Positions 10,404 to 21,639 of a DNA stretch of 64,000 bases are shown here, piece by piece (positions within the stretch are counted from its first letter, which is position 1; every line of letters begins with the position of its first letter). The position numbers were made by a program, and so were the translations under genes. The notes under the pieces were generated by a model that saw nothing but the letters and a program-made list of their open reading frames with translations, was not told the origin of the DNA and searched no databases. The stretch spans positions 51,439,453 to 51,503,452 of the forward strand of contig NC_051068.1 in assembly GCF_004664715.2 (NCBI RefSeq), given 5' to 3'. Origin of the DNA: Peromyscus leucopus. Its lineage: Eukaryota; Chordata; Mammalia; Rodentia; Cricetidae.

Positions 10404-11590
10404 TCCATGGGAGAAGATGGACAAATACACACATAATGGTAATTTAGAGTACAATTTTAAAAAGTGCATGATAGTGCTCCAGAAAAAGTTTGTGCACAGG
10501 AATATGAGAGGACACTCAGATGAAAGACTGGTTGTAGAATAAGCAGATTATAGATAGATAAAATAGACAGAAAGAGATCTGGATTGAGAACAATGTTTAA
10601 AAAAGCCATAATAGAAGCCAGCTAAAAACTAATGGCAAAAACATTGAAGGAATAAAGTGTGCTCTGGTGCCAAAAACTTCTTCCTGTAAAACTAACCTTA
10701 AGTATGGAAGAAATGTGTTGATTACCCTACAGATTCTGAGTTCTGATTACCATGGATATCATTTCCCATGAACTGTGTAAGAAAAAGTAAAAATATATAG
10801 CAGGGAGACAGATCCTTATTTTAGGCTACTATTTTTAAAAACCTAAAGGGAGATTATAGCCACTCAGGATTGATTTAAACAACACAAAATCACAGTAATA
10901 ATAGCTTTAATGTCTGAGCAAACATCTAAGACTCTCTGAGCAGATTTGTGTAGTAGATTCAGCGTTCTGATGTTATCATGCTTCACAGCAAGACAGTTAC
11001 TCTGCCAGTTAATTTCCTCATTTCTGCAGTGAACCCCTGTCCCAAGAAGGAAAGAGAAGAGGATTTGGAATTTAAGATGTGAAGACATGGCTGTAAGAGT
11101 ATGAAGCAGCTGGACACACTGCATCTCATCCACACCCAGGAAGCAGAGGGAGACAAATGCTGGTGTTTGGCTCTATTTCTCCTTTTTGTCTGGCCAGTCC
11201 AAGAATGCCAGGCCATGGGATAATGATGTTACCTGCAATCAGAGTAAATCTCCCCCTCTTTTCTAGAAATTATCTCACAGACATGCCTACATATGTGTCT
11301 CCTAGGTGATTCTAAATCTAATCAATATACAATTCAGTTAATCATGTATGCAATTATGGTAAAAATCAGTCTTTATTTTCCAAATTTTTCTTTGTGTCTC
11401 CTTATATCAGTAAAATAAAAAGGCTGAAATGATGAAAAATCCCATATATTATTTTATATCATTTCCAAAAAGACTTCATACAGAAACATCATCTCATTTT
11501 ATCAATAACAAAGTGAACTTCAAAAATAATCTTCTAATAGGAAGCACTTTGAAGGAGAAATGTCATTCTTCATCTTGGGTATTTTAATTT
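10404..11590. other. AT-rich non-coding stretch, no gene seen
   Basis: No repeat recognised. Two short minus-strand frames (10864-11216) overlap in different registers and show no domain. Confidence 0.5.
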
Positions 11591-11593
11591 TTT

Positions 11594-11867
11594 GTGATCC
11601 AGTTGGTGGTACTGTTTAGGGGTGCTTAGGAGGTGTGGTCTTACTGGAGAAAGAATGCCACTAGGAGCATGCTTGGGAAATTTAGGGGCTCAGCCTGACC
11701 CCAGTTCGATCTCTGCTTCATGCTTGGAGTTCTTATCTTGCTCCTTCCGCCACTATGCCTGCTGCTTGCTGCCATGCTTTCCCATCCCATCCCTCTGGAA
11801 ACCTTCCATCTTTAAGTCACCTTAGCCATGGTGTGTTAACACAGTAATGGAAAACTCAAGTAATACA
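11594..11867 (+). mobile_element. MaLR-type LTR (ORR1-like), 5'-truncated
   Basis: The order GTTGGTGGTACTGTTTAG, GGAGGTGTGGTC, CTGCCATGCTTTCCC, TTAAGTCACC, then AACTCAAGTAATACA at the 3' terminus matches the 3' two-thirds of an ORR1-type LTR. The 5' end is missing. Confidence 0.65.
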
Positions 11868-11952
11868 GAAGTCATCCAGAGAAGTTTCTGAGTACAGAAT
11901 CAGAACCACCTGGTGTGGGGCATACATGGGCTGCAAAGAGGGTGCCTAGAGA

Positions 11953-12132
11953 AAGTTAGACAAATAGAGCTTAAGTCTTAAGCTGTTTTCACCAGAGAGT
12001 AGACACAAATGGGGCTAGAGGAAGTTAGTTTAAGCTGTTTACACAGGAAGTAGAATCAAAGGATGGCTAAGAGGAAGTTAGCTTGGGTTGTTTGTATGGA
12101 GATTAGATACAAATGGTGAGGAAGGAAGTTAG
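11953..12132 (+). repeat. Four-copy direct repeat in LTR U3 (about 52 bp)
   Basis: AAGTTAG-anchored units recur at spacings of 69, 53 and 51 bp, each followed by a CTGTTT or similar block and an AGATACAAATGG-type block. Tandem repeats in U3 of retroviral LTRs often act as enhancers; here that role is inferred. Confidence 0.75.
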
Positions 12133-12250
12133 CTCAAATAAGAAACTAAGATCAGGAGATGATGTCAGGGCATAAACAATTTGTAAATAGGGTGACCTTT
12201 AAAATGATTGGTTGGTTCCTTCACCCCTCCTAGGGTTCTGAGGTTTTCTG

Positions 12251-12281
12251 ATATAAAAGAAGCTTACTGCCTATCAATAAA
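12251..12281 (+). promoter_or_regulatory. LTR TATA box and nearby polyadenylation signal
   Basis: ATATAAAA (12251-12258) and AATAAA (12276-12281) lie 17 bp apart, so the polyadenylation signal sits at or before the expected start site. This compact R arrangement is known in several class II LTRs. Confidence 0.65.
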
Positions 12282-12437
12282 TGAGTTCTTCCTTGACTTG
12301 ACTCCTCACTGTGTCTGATTGTCTCCAGGTAAGAGGAAGGCTGGGAAACAGGCAAGCAGCACACTCCTTTCCTCAGATCCAGGACACCTCTTGACAGGTG
12401 ACCTAAGTTCCTGGTGGGGGAGGTCCCCACAACCTGG

Positions 12438-13700
12438 TGATGGTTAACACCAAAGCTTACATTTTGAATCAGTACACTGGACAATTCTTGGATGTGTTCA
12501 TTCCTTTCTATATATTCCACTGGAAGAAGCCAATACTTGTGAACTAATTTAAAAGTAAAGATTTCTTCCTTTTTTATTTATAAAAGGGCAAAGTAATTCA
12601 TTAAATTTGGCTTGTTCAATACAAACCTCTCTAGCGAATTGATATGCCAGCATCTGCAAATTTTGCTACGTCCTCTTATAACTCTCCCACAGCCACCATG
12701 ACATTTTCTAGAAGGTATTGATTGTTGAAACAAAGACAAAATAAAGTTAATGATAACAAAAATCAGTATGTTTGATATACTCTCTCTATAACCAGAGCAC
12801 ATGGGGAATAAAGTGGGCAGTTAGTATGTATTGTGAGTTTCCTAACACAAACAGATGGATAGCCATCTGTCAGAAGTAGTATATTAAGAATTCCATCATA
12901 GTGATGAATTGGACTACATATAATCCAGGAGTCTAGTGCTATTTCTAGTCATTACATTTCATGAACTTTATGAAAACTCAAATGTTCCAAAACAGAAGGT
13001 AATGTTAAAGGCTATAGGAAGTTTCTGCCAGTGAACTGAATTTATGCAGAATACATAATTATATGATGTGTGTATACATCTATATGAATGGCGAATTTGT
13101 AAAGGACCACTGAGCTGAGTTGATGATACCTGGCTGGTTCTTATCACACTATTGGTCCTATTAACAAATCTAGGGGCAAGAAACAGCAAAACTCCCAGAA
13201 ACATGTACAGACAGGGACTCAGATGTGAGAATATATACTACATTGGAAACTTGAGGCTCTATAGCACAATATCTAACTAAGGAAAATATTCCTTTTAAAA
13301 GGGTAAAAAGATAATTTAAAAATTACTGTTGACTTTTGTTTAGGCTTTGTGTAGAGCAACAAGTACAGTTTTTGTTTTTTTCCAGAAGTAAGGAAAAAAA
13401 TATAAAAGATGTGCTTAAAATAAAATTCATATATTTCCTGTGCCTCAGAATAGAAAATTTAATTTAAAGTTGCCTTAGAATTTTATATTATGTACTCTTA
13501 TGATACACACTTGAAGAAACCTAATGAAGATGATCTTTCTTTGTGTGATGTTCATCTGTTTACTCGGAGCTGTAAACACATTACATGAAAGTGAGACCAC
13601 ATGATTAATGATGGAATATCCAAATAATTACACAAGAAGTGCTTCCCTCTCCTCTTGTATAAAAGACTATACAAACCAGGATGTATGATCCTTTTATTTT
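12438..13700. other. AT-rich non-coding stretch, no gene seen
   Basis: I recognise no transposon or gene. Short frames on the minus strand (12578-12802, 12968-13204) show no motif. Confidence 0.5.
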
Positions 13701-13725
13701 TTAGGCAGAAAAAGTAACTTTTCAG

Positions 13726-14118
13726 CTAATGTAATTGAGAAGCAGCAAATGAACGGTACTTCCTCTGTCCTTTTTCTTTCTGCCCAAACACAGGATATGA
13801 ATTCACCTTCACTAAAAACCATTCCAGATCCTCATCAGTCCAGAGACAGTGGTTGAAAATCTCCAAGTCAATCTCACTCTCCTTATTAATTTCCATATAT
13901 TTATTTTCCCATGGTTCCCCACCCTGAGAACAATAACACAGGTCTCCACTGTCCCTCCACTCTTGTTTGCTGCCTATGGTCAAGATGTTTAAGTTTCTTT
14001 CCATCGTAGATTCTCTCATTTGATGGTTACTACATTCATTAACAAGCTTTTTAATAACCTTTCTTATTATCATAGTAGCAGAAGGTTCTATGCAAGCCAC
14101 TGGAGAAGAAATGGTCAT
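13726..14118 (-). other. Unexplained 130-codon open frame
   Basis: A minus-strand frame of 130 residues sits outside recognised repeats. Its composition is protein-like rather than AT-biased: several Trp, an acidic EIDLEIFNHCLWTDEDLEWF stretch (residues about 82-101), and Cys and Met scattered. I know no family that matches. No splice structure, Kozak context or polyadenylation signal supports it, and a plus-strand 3' splice-like sequence (pyrimidine tract then CACAG near 13793) also falls here. It may be a decayed exon or retrocopy, or chance. The sequence to its right, from about 14170, is L1 3' UTR. Confidence 0.2.
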
Positions 14119-14169
14119 CAGTCCTCTTATCTAGCTATCAACCTCATACATTAATCACTTGTCTGATAT

Positions 14170-14730
14170 GATATTCTCACTCTTAAAAATATGGCATAAC
14201 TTTTACATGTGTAATCAACAGCTTTCTCATTGGATAGAGGCTTGCTCCCAGGAGCGAACTCATACCTGGTACTGTAAGCCTAGGCATGAACCTAAGTCTG
14301 ATGGGCATAGGCCACAGGAAATAACATTTCTTTATTTGTTTTTGCTAAATGGACAAGGTATCAAACTGTATTCTTAACTCATGTTGGTTTTTTCATTGAC
14401 TAGTGCCTCTCTCAATCTACAGTGAAGATGCTTCTTTTTGTGGATATCAGAAATTAATACAAAACCTCACTGGTCAAAATATAAAGGAGAAGTGACTGTG
14501 GAGTTCTCAGTCCTAAATGGGGCATCTAGGTCCACCTTGCACCTAAGCTTAGAAACCGTTACTGAAGCAGGGTCACGTGGCATGTAAGAGCCGCAAGTTG
14601 GGGAGAAATTCTGCAAACCAGCATCCTCTGAGCACAGCAAGGTTATCGCTATTGCATCCATGAACTCTTTGTACTTTTTATTGTATGTGGGGTGAATGCA
14701 CGTGGCCTCAACCCTCACTGCGGATCTATG
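14170..14730 (+). mobile_element. L1 (Lx-type) 3' UTR
   Basis: The blocks TTTCTCATTGGATAGAGGCT, ACTCATACCTGGTACTGTAA, ACATTTCTTTATTTG, then CACTGGTCAAAATATAAAGG and CTCAGTCCTAAATGGGGCAT follow the order of a rodent L1 3' UTR. A 96-codon frame antisense to this (14467-14757) is therefore not a gene. Confidence 0.8.
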
Positions 14731-14863
14731 GGTTAAAATAAAGACATTGAGATACAATGGATATTGTTGGGAATAAGAAGGATTTCAGAGGGAATATGTG
14801 AGAGAGTAGTGGAATGTTAAAATGCCACAAACTCACTATGTAAATGCACAAAATTTAGCATTG

Positions 14864-14864
<1 letters not shown>

Positions 14865-14922
<58 letters not shown>
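14865..14922. repeat. (TC)n microsatellite, about 29 units
   Basis: A pure, uninterrupted TC array. The long homopyrimidine run can form triplex (H-DNA) structures and is likely polymorphic. Confidence 0.98.
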
Positions 14923-14924
<2 letters not shown>

Positions 14925-15084
14925 TATTGGTACTTCTGTGAAACTATTCAGAGAGTTCACAGTGCTGGGATTATTTATTGAAAAAAATATTCACTTCTCA
15001 CTGGAGTTGCATAATTTTCAGCTCTTGCTTTAGATATTCTTAACAATTTTCAATATACATGTTCATTTAACATGGCACATTATT

Positions 15085-15660
15085 ACATAAAAATATTTTT
15101 CAAATGTGTACTGTGTGTTGAGAAAATCGCTCATGGCTCACACTTTCTTCCTATAACTTTGCCTCCTTGTATTAGTCCTTTGTTCTCCAGAAAATTTCAA
15201 ACCAACTCTCATGTAGTATATACAGACATCATTTCATGTAATTATATCAAAGAATCATATGTGAGATGATACACACATTCATTTGTCTGAGATTGGCTTA
15301 ATTTACTTAATATGATTCTTTCCAGTTGCATTTATTGTCCCACAAATGACATGACTTTATGGCTGAAAAACATCCATTGTACATAAAATTCAATATTCTC
15401 CTTATCCAGTCCACTGATACTAGGTTTCTAGGTTGGTTCTATAACTTAGCTATTGTGATCAGTGCTGTCTTTAGTATTTGGCACTATTTCATAATAGCTG
15501 GTTATCAGGCACTGTATTTTGTGATTTCTTTCAGCATTCATTACATTAGAGAATTTAAAAGTCCTTCTAATATAGATTCACTTTTCCACAAGTCAACAAT
15601 TGATTGATCTTTTCATTTCTATGTTATTGTATTTAAATCAATAGTCCATTATCAGAAAAT
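15085..15660 (-). mobile_element. L1 ORF2 3' region, antisense, old
   Basis: TTATGGCTGAAAAACATCCA, then AATATTCTCCTTATCCAGTC, AGGTTGGTTCTATAACTTAG and TGTGATCAGTGCTG are the antisense of the C-terminal part of L1 ORF2. It contains many substitutions and no long frame, so it is dead. Confidence 0.8.
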
Positions 15661-15779
15661 CAGCCATGAGTTTGTTTTCAAATATTATGGATTGCATTAG
15701 GATTTCTGTGAAAAGTATGATAGTCTGTAAAATTTTTGCTATGCTAACAAGGTGGACTGAGCTTGACCTTCCACACACA

Positions 15780-15951
15780 TGTAAAACTGAGTATGGCAGC
15801 ATATACCTATGAACCCAATACTGGTGAAAGTGTGGAGAGAAGCATGATCTTCATCAGCTTAGATTAGCCAATTCTTTAAACTCTCAGCTTGTTTTAAAAA
15901 ATATGGTAGAGAGAGATCATAGACTCAAAACAATGTTGACCTCTAAATTCA

Positions 15952-15952
<1 letters not shown>
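15780..15952 (+). mobile_element. Diverged tRNA/B1-type SINE (possible B4)
   Basis: ACTGAGTATGGCAGCATATACC followed by AACCCAATACTGG and an A-poor end before a (CA)n tract resembles a worn B4/B3-type SINE. Evidence is weak. Confidence 0.35.
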
Positions 15953-16000
<48 letters not shown>

Positions 16001-16007
16001 ACACACC
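15953..16007. repeat. (CA)n microsatellite
   Basis: About 23 CA units with one CC interruption near the right end. Confidence 0.97.
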
Positions 16008-16469
16008 ATTGAACCTCTGTGAGAATATAATACTTTAATAAAACAAAAAATAAATTTATTTCTTTTTGTCTTCTATTTATCTCTGTGTATTACTACTGAG
16101 TTAATGAAAATTTTTACAAAGCTTGAAATCTGTTTGAATTTTGTTGGTCCCATCAGTTTTAGAGATGGAACACAATACATGCAATCAAATGGGTAGTTAT
16201 ATATAATTTAACAATCAAAATTCTGTTCAGTAAAAAACCTTGAGTCAATCTATAATTGTGCACTTTATAACTAACTCATTTAAGAGTGGGGGGATGGTAA
16301 AGGACAAGGAAGGTAGCTCAGCTACGGGATGCTTGTTCTTTCTGCTATATAATTGTCTTGCATTTATTTAATAGTTAAATTAATACCACTGTTTGGTTGG
16401 TGACATGATAGAAAGATTAAAGAATTCTTCATACAAAAGAAAAAATCCTGAGTATATAGCAAAACACAT

Positions 16470-16712
16470 GCAAAATATTACCTATGATGGGACACTTTAC
16501 ACAGCCTTGATTCGGGGGGTGGGGGGGGGCTTGGACCTGCCTCAACTGAATGTATCAGGCTTTGCTGACTCCCCATGGGAGACCTTACCTTTTCGGAGGA
16601 GGGGATGGAAGGTGGATTTGTGGGGTGAGCCTGGAGGACAGCAGGTGGAGGGATTAGAGGGAGATCTGTTTTTGGAATGTAAAAAATGAATAAAAATTTT
16701 CTTAATAAAAAA
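16470..16712 (+). mobile_element. L1 3' end (G-rich 3' UTR type)
   Basis: CCTATGATGGGACACTTTAC, a G-run block (16514-16529), TTGGACCTGCCTCAACTGAA, CCCATGGGAGACCTTACC and a terminal AATGAATAAAAATTTTCTTAATAAAAA tail form the last 250 bp of an L1 3' UTR. The same ending recurs at 21640, 26050, 56140, 60545 and inverted at 40545. Confidence 0.85.
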
Positions 16713-17145
16713 ACTATTTTAAAAATATGTGGATACAGCTTAGTAAATTTTCATAAATAGATCATATCATTGTAACCAGCATTCAGATCATGAAAGAAAA
16801 TATTCTCTTACCTACACAATCTAATTTTGCCTGTGAAGATTAAAGGTCAAACACCATTATGAAGTAGTTGAGTAAATTGCTAAGTAGCAATTTTCACACT
16901 CCTCCATGTCCCAGCAATCCCTGTGGCCAGTCAGAAACCATTTAAAATGCCAGCTACTACCAATGCTTCCAGGACCTTAGATACATTTGTTCTGTTTCCA
17001 CCAATCTATTTAAAGACAGAACATTTAGACTAGATATATTTATAAACTTTCTTGAAGAAAAAGTTCATCTGTTCCAATTGTCACACCCCATACAGATCTG
17101 TATGTTCCTTCCAACTTCATTGATTAGGCTCCACGCAATAATTTA
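16713..17145. other. Non-coding stretch, no gene seen
   Basis: It holds no recognised element. An A/T-rich run at its right edge (17141-17165) precedes an L1-like 3' terminus. Confidence 0.45.
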
Positions 17146-17285
17146 AAAAAAAAATAAATAAAATATGGGAGGAACTGAGAGGAATAGGGAAAGGAACTAG
17201 GAGAGTAGAGGGAGGGAAAACTATAATTAGGATAAATTGTACGACAAAAGAATCTATTTTCAATAAAAGGGGGAAAGGAAAACAA
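17146..17285 (+). mobile_element. L1 3' terminal fragment (probable)
   Basis: GGGAGGAACTGAGAGGAATA, a purine-rich stretch, AACTATAATTAGGATAAATT and ATTTTCAATAAAAGG match the layout of an Lx-type 3' end. Confidence 0.5.
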
Positions 17286-17479
17286 GATTATTCAAATGTT
17301 TCATGAATGTATGCATAGTATATGTATTATATTATTATAATACATTATATATATTACATTCTGCTTATATTCACTACTTCCTAGACTTCTGATATCCTTG
17401 TATCTGATCCCCTTCATCCTAACAGGCTCCATTTTCGTGTTTTCTCTTTTGTGGTTGTTTTTGCTTTTGTCTTGTGACC

Positions 17480-18175
17480 CACAGGGTTTAATGAATGTCA
17501 ATAGAATGAACATGACTATGTAGCTACCCAATGAAGCATGGATAACAATGATATTGCCAGAAGCTATCAACCATAAGTAGTTGACCTAGGAACAGCCAAG
17601 ACTTTTGCTTGAAACTTCTGTTTGCCCAAAGGTAAAGAACAGTACAGAAAAGGACAACCAATCAAAATGCAGAGTTTTGGAGCCCAGTCCCGAAGTAAAT
17701 ATCTGCAAATCAGTCCAAAGATTGTAAGAATCAGAGGATCAGGGATTTGCTGAAAATTACATCTCCAAGTAATCTCAAAAACTGCACCACTAAATTCTGA
17801 AAAACAAGACTGCCCAACGAGAACTAAACAAGGATGACATCAATGTCTAACTGGAAAGGGACAAGGCCACGAGGCCTAAACCCTACAGAAAAATCTATAC
17901 ATAGACAACTGAGGAAACCTGGAAATGGGAGAGATAATCTTACTCAGGGAAGAGCACGTCAACTGGTTTATCAGTGACAGTCATCCCTGAAAACACACAT
18001 AGAAGTAATATTATATGGAATGAGTAGGTAATATTTAGGCTTATGTATTTATACACATATATACAAATGATAATAATTAGTGCAAAAGGCTACACATTTG
18101 AAAGAGAATGGGGAGCCATCTATGCAGGATTGTAGGGAAAAAAACGAAGCGAGAAATAATTACATTATTATTATA
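17480..18175 (+). mobile_element. L1 (Lx-type) 3' UTR
   Basis: GCAGAGTTTTGGAGCCCAGT, GATTGTAAGAATCAGAGGAT, AACTGGAAAGGGACAAGGCC, AACTGAGGAAACCTGG and the terminal ATTTGAAAGAGAATGGGGAG then AATTACATTATTATTATAAG are in L1 3' UTR order. The 89-codon frame on the opposite strand at 17301-17570 is a by-product. Confidence 0.75.
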
Positions 18176-18539
18176 AGAACAAAAATGCAATATAATAGAC
18201 ATTTTCTATTTAGTGAAAAACTTAAACAGATTAACTTTTGAAAAAGTATGCCACAACATTAAGAGAAATTCTGAAGATCTACGAATATGGACTTTCTTAC
18301 TAAGAGGCAGCCAGTAAACTACTTCAATGTATCTTTGCAAGTACACTGTAGTCCATAAACACTCATGAAAAAAATATAAACAATAAACAAACTACTTCAG
18401 ATTATAAATCACACAGTTATATACTTTAATTTTCTGCTTTATATTAGCAAATAAAGCCATTGCTAACACAAATTACTATGAGAATAATTTCTAGTAATAT
18501 TTTATTCATTCTTAGAGAATTTAATATAATATATTTTGA

Positions 18540-18660
18540 TCATATTCACTTCTCACTCTACCTCTAACTTCTCCCAGATTCACCCTCTTTTTTAAAAAAA
18601 ATGTTTTTAATTGAAAGAAGAATCACATCATGTTCCATTTTCTCTTTCCTCCCTCTAGGC
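18540..18660 (-). mobile_element. L1 3' UTR-related fragment, antisense
   Basis: TTTTGATCATATTCACTTCTC, then CTCCCAGATTCACCC, is a recurring antisense L1 3' UTR motif also seen at 32660-32770. Confidence 0.45.
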
Positions 18661-18717
18661 AACCCCCAGTTACCATCTATTGAACCCCTCATATGACACC
18701 TGAATTCTCAAGTTGAT

Positions 18718-19076
18718 TGCTGGGAACACTGTGAATGTGTTGCTCTGATTGATTGAGAAATAAAACACTGATTGGCAAGTAGCCAGGCAGGAAGTGTAGT
18801 GCAGACGGGATAAGGAGAGAAGAGAAGTCTGGGAGTGAAAGGCTGAGTCAGTAGACTCTGCTAGCCACCATCATGAGAAGCAAAAGTAAAGTACGGTAAG
18901 CCACAAGCCACGTGGCCACATATAGATTAATAGAAATGGGTTAATTTAAGATATAAGAACAGATAGCAAGAAGCTTGCCACGGCCATGCAGTTTATAAGT
19001 CATATAAGTCTCTGTGTGTTTACTTGGGTCTGAGTGGCTTCAGGAACTGGGTGGACACAGGAAAACTTCAACTACA
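18718..19076 (+). mobile_element. Solo LTR with 6-bp TSD (MYSERV/RMER15-like)
   Basis: The LTR runs TGCTGGGAACAC to TTCAACTACA (359 bp) between perfect GTTGAT repeats (18712-18717 and 19077-19082). The body has GCTCTGATTGATTGAGAAAT, AGCCAGGCAGGAAGTG, CCACGTGGCCACATATAGAT and AATGGGTTAATTTAAGATAT. Related copies lie at 22286, 32874, 47143 and 61604. The 6-bp TSD argues for class II; a 5-bp reading (TTGAT) would allow ERVL. I associate this LTR type with cricetids, but the formal name is uncertain. Confidence 0.85.
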
Positions 19077-19284
19077 GTTGATAGTCTCTTTTTCTGATTG
19101 TTATCGATATACACACATACATTATTATAATTCTCTATGGCTTTTTCAAAAATCCTTTGTGTAATTTATACCACCTCCTTACCTCTCCCTCTATGTTACC
19201 CTTCTTCCTTGACTTCCAGGTAAGTCTTTCCCACCTATTTTTCCTGTTTCTTCCCTTCATTGATACTATGTGCCACTATTCCCC

Positions 19285-19433
19285 TTTTTCCCCCTGAGAC
19301 AGGGTTTCTCTGTGTAGCTTTGCACCTTTCCTGGAACTCACTTGGTAGCCCAGGCTGGCCTCGAACTCACAGAGAACCACCTGGCTCTGCCTCCTGAGTG
19401 CTGGGATTAAAGGTGTGCACCACGACCACCTGG
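19285..19433 (-). mobile_element. B1 SINE with TSD
   Basis: A full antisense B1 (GAGACAGGGTTTCTCTGTGT to the inverted 5' end CCACCTGG) lies between CCACTATTCCC repeats at 19273-19283 and 19434-19444. It is little diverged from the B1s at 32380 and 46145, so probably fairly young. Confidence 0.95.
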
Positions 19434-19449
19434 CCACTATTCCCTTCTT

Positions 19450-20290
19450 GAGAGCTTCTACTACCCCATCTTTATGGCCATTTTTACCTTTGAAAATGTT
19501 TTAAAGTCCTTATAGTCATTATTTATTTTCTACAGTTAATAAAATCTTACATTTTAATTTAAACATTTCTCTTTTGTTTATTTTAACTAGATACAGTTGG
19601 ATCAAAATTAGAATGAACATTATTTATAAAGTCAGGTTTCTGGACACAAAGTGCTTCAGTATTCTCACTCAATCACAGTGTCATTTGTGGAACTTTCACA
19701 ATAGGCTTTTGTGCATCCTCTGTATCTCATCTTACCTGTTATATTTGTATGATAGGTGCTATAATGTTAGACTTTGAAGAAACTACAATTGTGATTCTTT
19801 TTTATTTAATTGGAACAATTGTTGATATGAAGTTCTTTCTGAAATGATTCATAGAGTATAACTCTTTATTAGATTCATAATATCTCAAAAATCTATCTTA
19901 TTGAAAAAGGAGTTATTAAATTTTGCTATTATACAGTTTTATAACTCGGTTTTGAAAATAAGGAGGTATCAATATTGAACCATGATAACAATGAAGGCAT
20001 CATATTAAATTAGGTATGACTCAGAATATCTTTTTTCAGGGTGGCATGCTAAAGCAATGATAAGACTTCAAAAACAGGACTGAATACTTTAATATTTAGC
20101 AAAAGAAAATCAAACAAAATTACCAACTGTATATATAATTTAAACCTTTCTGGCAAAGTGGCTGAGCAAATATAATTCAATTCATTATTAAATGTTTAAT
20201 ACTAGCTTCATGTTCCACATTGCTTATAGTTTATTTTTGAAAATTTAAGTAGGTAACCTTAATTTTGGATGATCTTATTTATCTCTTAGT
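19450..20290. other. AT-rich non-coding stretch, no gene seen
   Basis: No recognised repeat. A 67-codon frame (19574-19777) has no motif. Confidence 0.5.
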
Positions 20291-20297
20291 TTCAGTT

Positions 20298-20397
20298 TGG
20301 CCCCAAACTCACTATGTAGCCAATTTTTAAATGTCTCCATCTTCCTATCTCTACCTCTTAAACACTAGGATTTGAGCTTGCTGTGCCAAGCACTAAC
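20298..20397 (-). mobile_element. B4/RSINE-like SINE, diverged
   Basis: CCCCAAACTCACTATGTAGC, then ATCTCTACCTCTTAAACACTAG, then TGTGCCAAGCAC is the antisense of a worn B1-related SINE. Confidence 0.6.
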
Positions 20398-20424
20398 ATT
20401 TTTTTTGTGAGAGAAAAATAAAAC

Positions 20425-20694
20425 GGGGAGATTTGCAACAAGTGACAATCCTGAGTTTGAATCACCAGAAGCCACATAAATCTGGCAAGATAGCACATAT
20501 GTATAATCCCACTGCTGTCAGAGCAAGGTGGTAGACTAAGACAAGAAGATCACCAGGGGCCCACAGGCCAGCTTGCCAGGTACATGCGGTGGTAAAAAAC
20601 AACAAAACCAATCGTAGAAACAATGTCTCATACAAGGTGAAAGGTAAAGACCAACCTTCATGGATGGCTGTCTGATGCCTTCATAGGCACACTG

Positions 20695-20736
<42 letters not shown>

Positions 20737-20752
20737 ACACACACTACACACA
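20425..20752 (+). mobile_element. B3 SINE ending in a (CA)n tract
   Basis: CCTGAGTTTGAATCACCAGA, CACATAAATCTGGCAAGATAG, TGTATAATCCCACTGCTGTC and GGCCAGCTTGCCAGG follow B3 order. A (CA)n array (20696-20752) replaces the usual CACATACATGCACACA tail, a common origin of rodent CA microsatellites. Confidence 0.75.
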
Positions 20753-21635
20753 AAACACTTAAATATTTGTATTTTAAAAATAATTCATGGCACCTTAGGT
20801 TTTAAATATAAAATTATTGGATCATTACATTTAATAAAGACAGTATCTGCATCTTCAGATGGAATGTTTCAGGAATATTATAGAAGAAATAATTGTTTTG
20901 CCATATTGATTAATACATTACAGAAAATAAAATAGAATAACACTCTTTGCTCTAGACTGCTCAGATAGATGCTTTTTATTTTGTTTTAGTAACCTTTTTA
21001 TCACAACAAAAAAATCACTTAGTTGAACGATTTTTAGTTGGGAATATATTAGTAATTATCATTAGTAAAATGACAGATAAATCTCCCAGGATAATAAATT
21101 ATATTCAAGGAAGAGAAATAAATCAAATATAAACTTCACCATATTGGGTGCACACAAACAATAACACTGAACTCATCAGACAAAAGCTGCCAGCAGGAAT
21201 GTGGTTATCTGGATGTCTTGACACACATACATGTAGCACAAGTGTGCAAATATATATAAAAAAACAGAAGACATTTATATCATGGGGAAAGTGACCACCG
21301 TATGTACCAGTTTAGTCACCAATATTTGAATAAAGCATTTAAGTCATTGTAAGAGAAGTAGTAGCCTGATAATCCATTTTCCTGCTCTTACACACACATA
21401 CACAACTCACTCCAGTGCTTATATTGACAATATGCGTGCTAAGCAGGTACTGTACACCGAGCTAAAGCTTCAAGCTCCTAGAACATGTTAGGGGTGATGT
21501 GTTTTAGTTTCATAGTATCTGGTTTCTGAAATTTTCTTATGGTTCCCTTTCCAGAGTTACCTTCCTTCTTTTGACTAGGAGGCAATGTTAAATTGAAGAT
21601 CAAAGTTGCTTATTTAAAGCATAGTCAATAGCTGT
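20753..21635. other. AT-rich non-coding stretch, no gene seen
   Basis: No repeat or frame of note. Small CACATAC clusters occur near 21220 and 21392. Confidence 0.5.
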
Positions 21636-21639
21636 TTGG

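Larger units (their letters stand above)
11914..12431 (+). mobile_element. Solo LTR, ERVK-type, with U3 tandem repeats
   Basis: The element has inverted termini TGTGGGG and CCCCACA and a perfect 6-bp duplication ACCTGG (11908-11913 and 12432-12437). U3 holds four diverged direct repeats anchored on AAGTTAG (11953, 12022, 12075, 12126). ATTGGTTGG (12207-12215), an inverted CCAAT box, precedes ATATAAAA (12251-12258), and AATAAA lies at 12276-12281. No internal sequence remains. The 6-bp TSD and TGTGGGG ends point to class II (ERVK-like). Confidence 0.92.

Noticed and set aside
13760..13800. Plus-strand 3' splice-like sequence (pyrimidine tract then CACAG)
   Set aside because: A single isolated splice-like match with an in-frame stop soon after; no partner donor or conserved exon seen.
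14467..14757. 96-codon minus frame that looked protein-like and could pair with 13726-14118 as two exons
   Set aside because: It is antisense to L1 3' UTR, so the two-exon gene idea falls.
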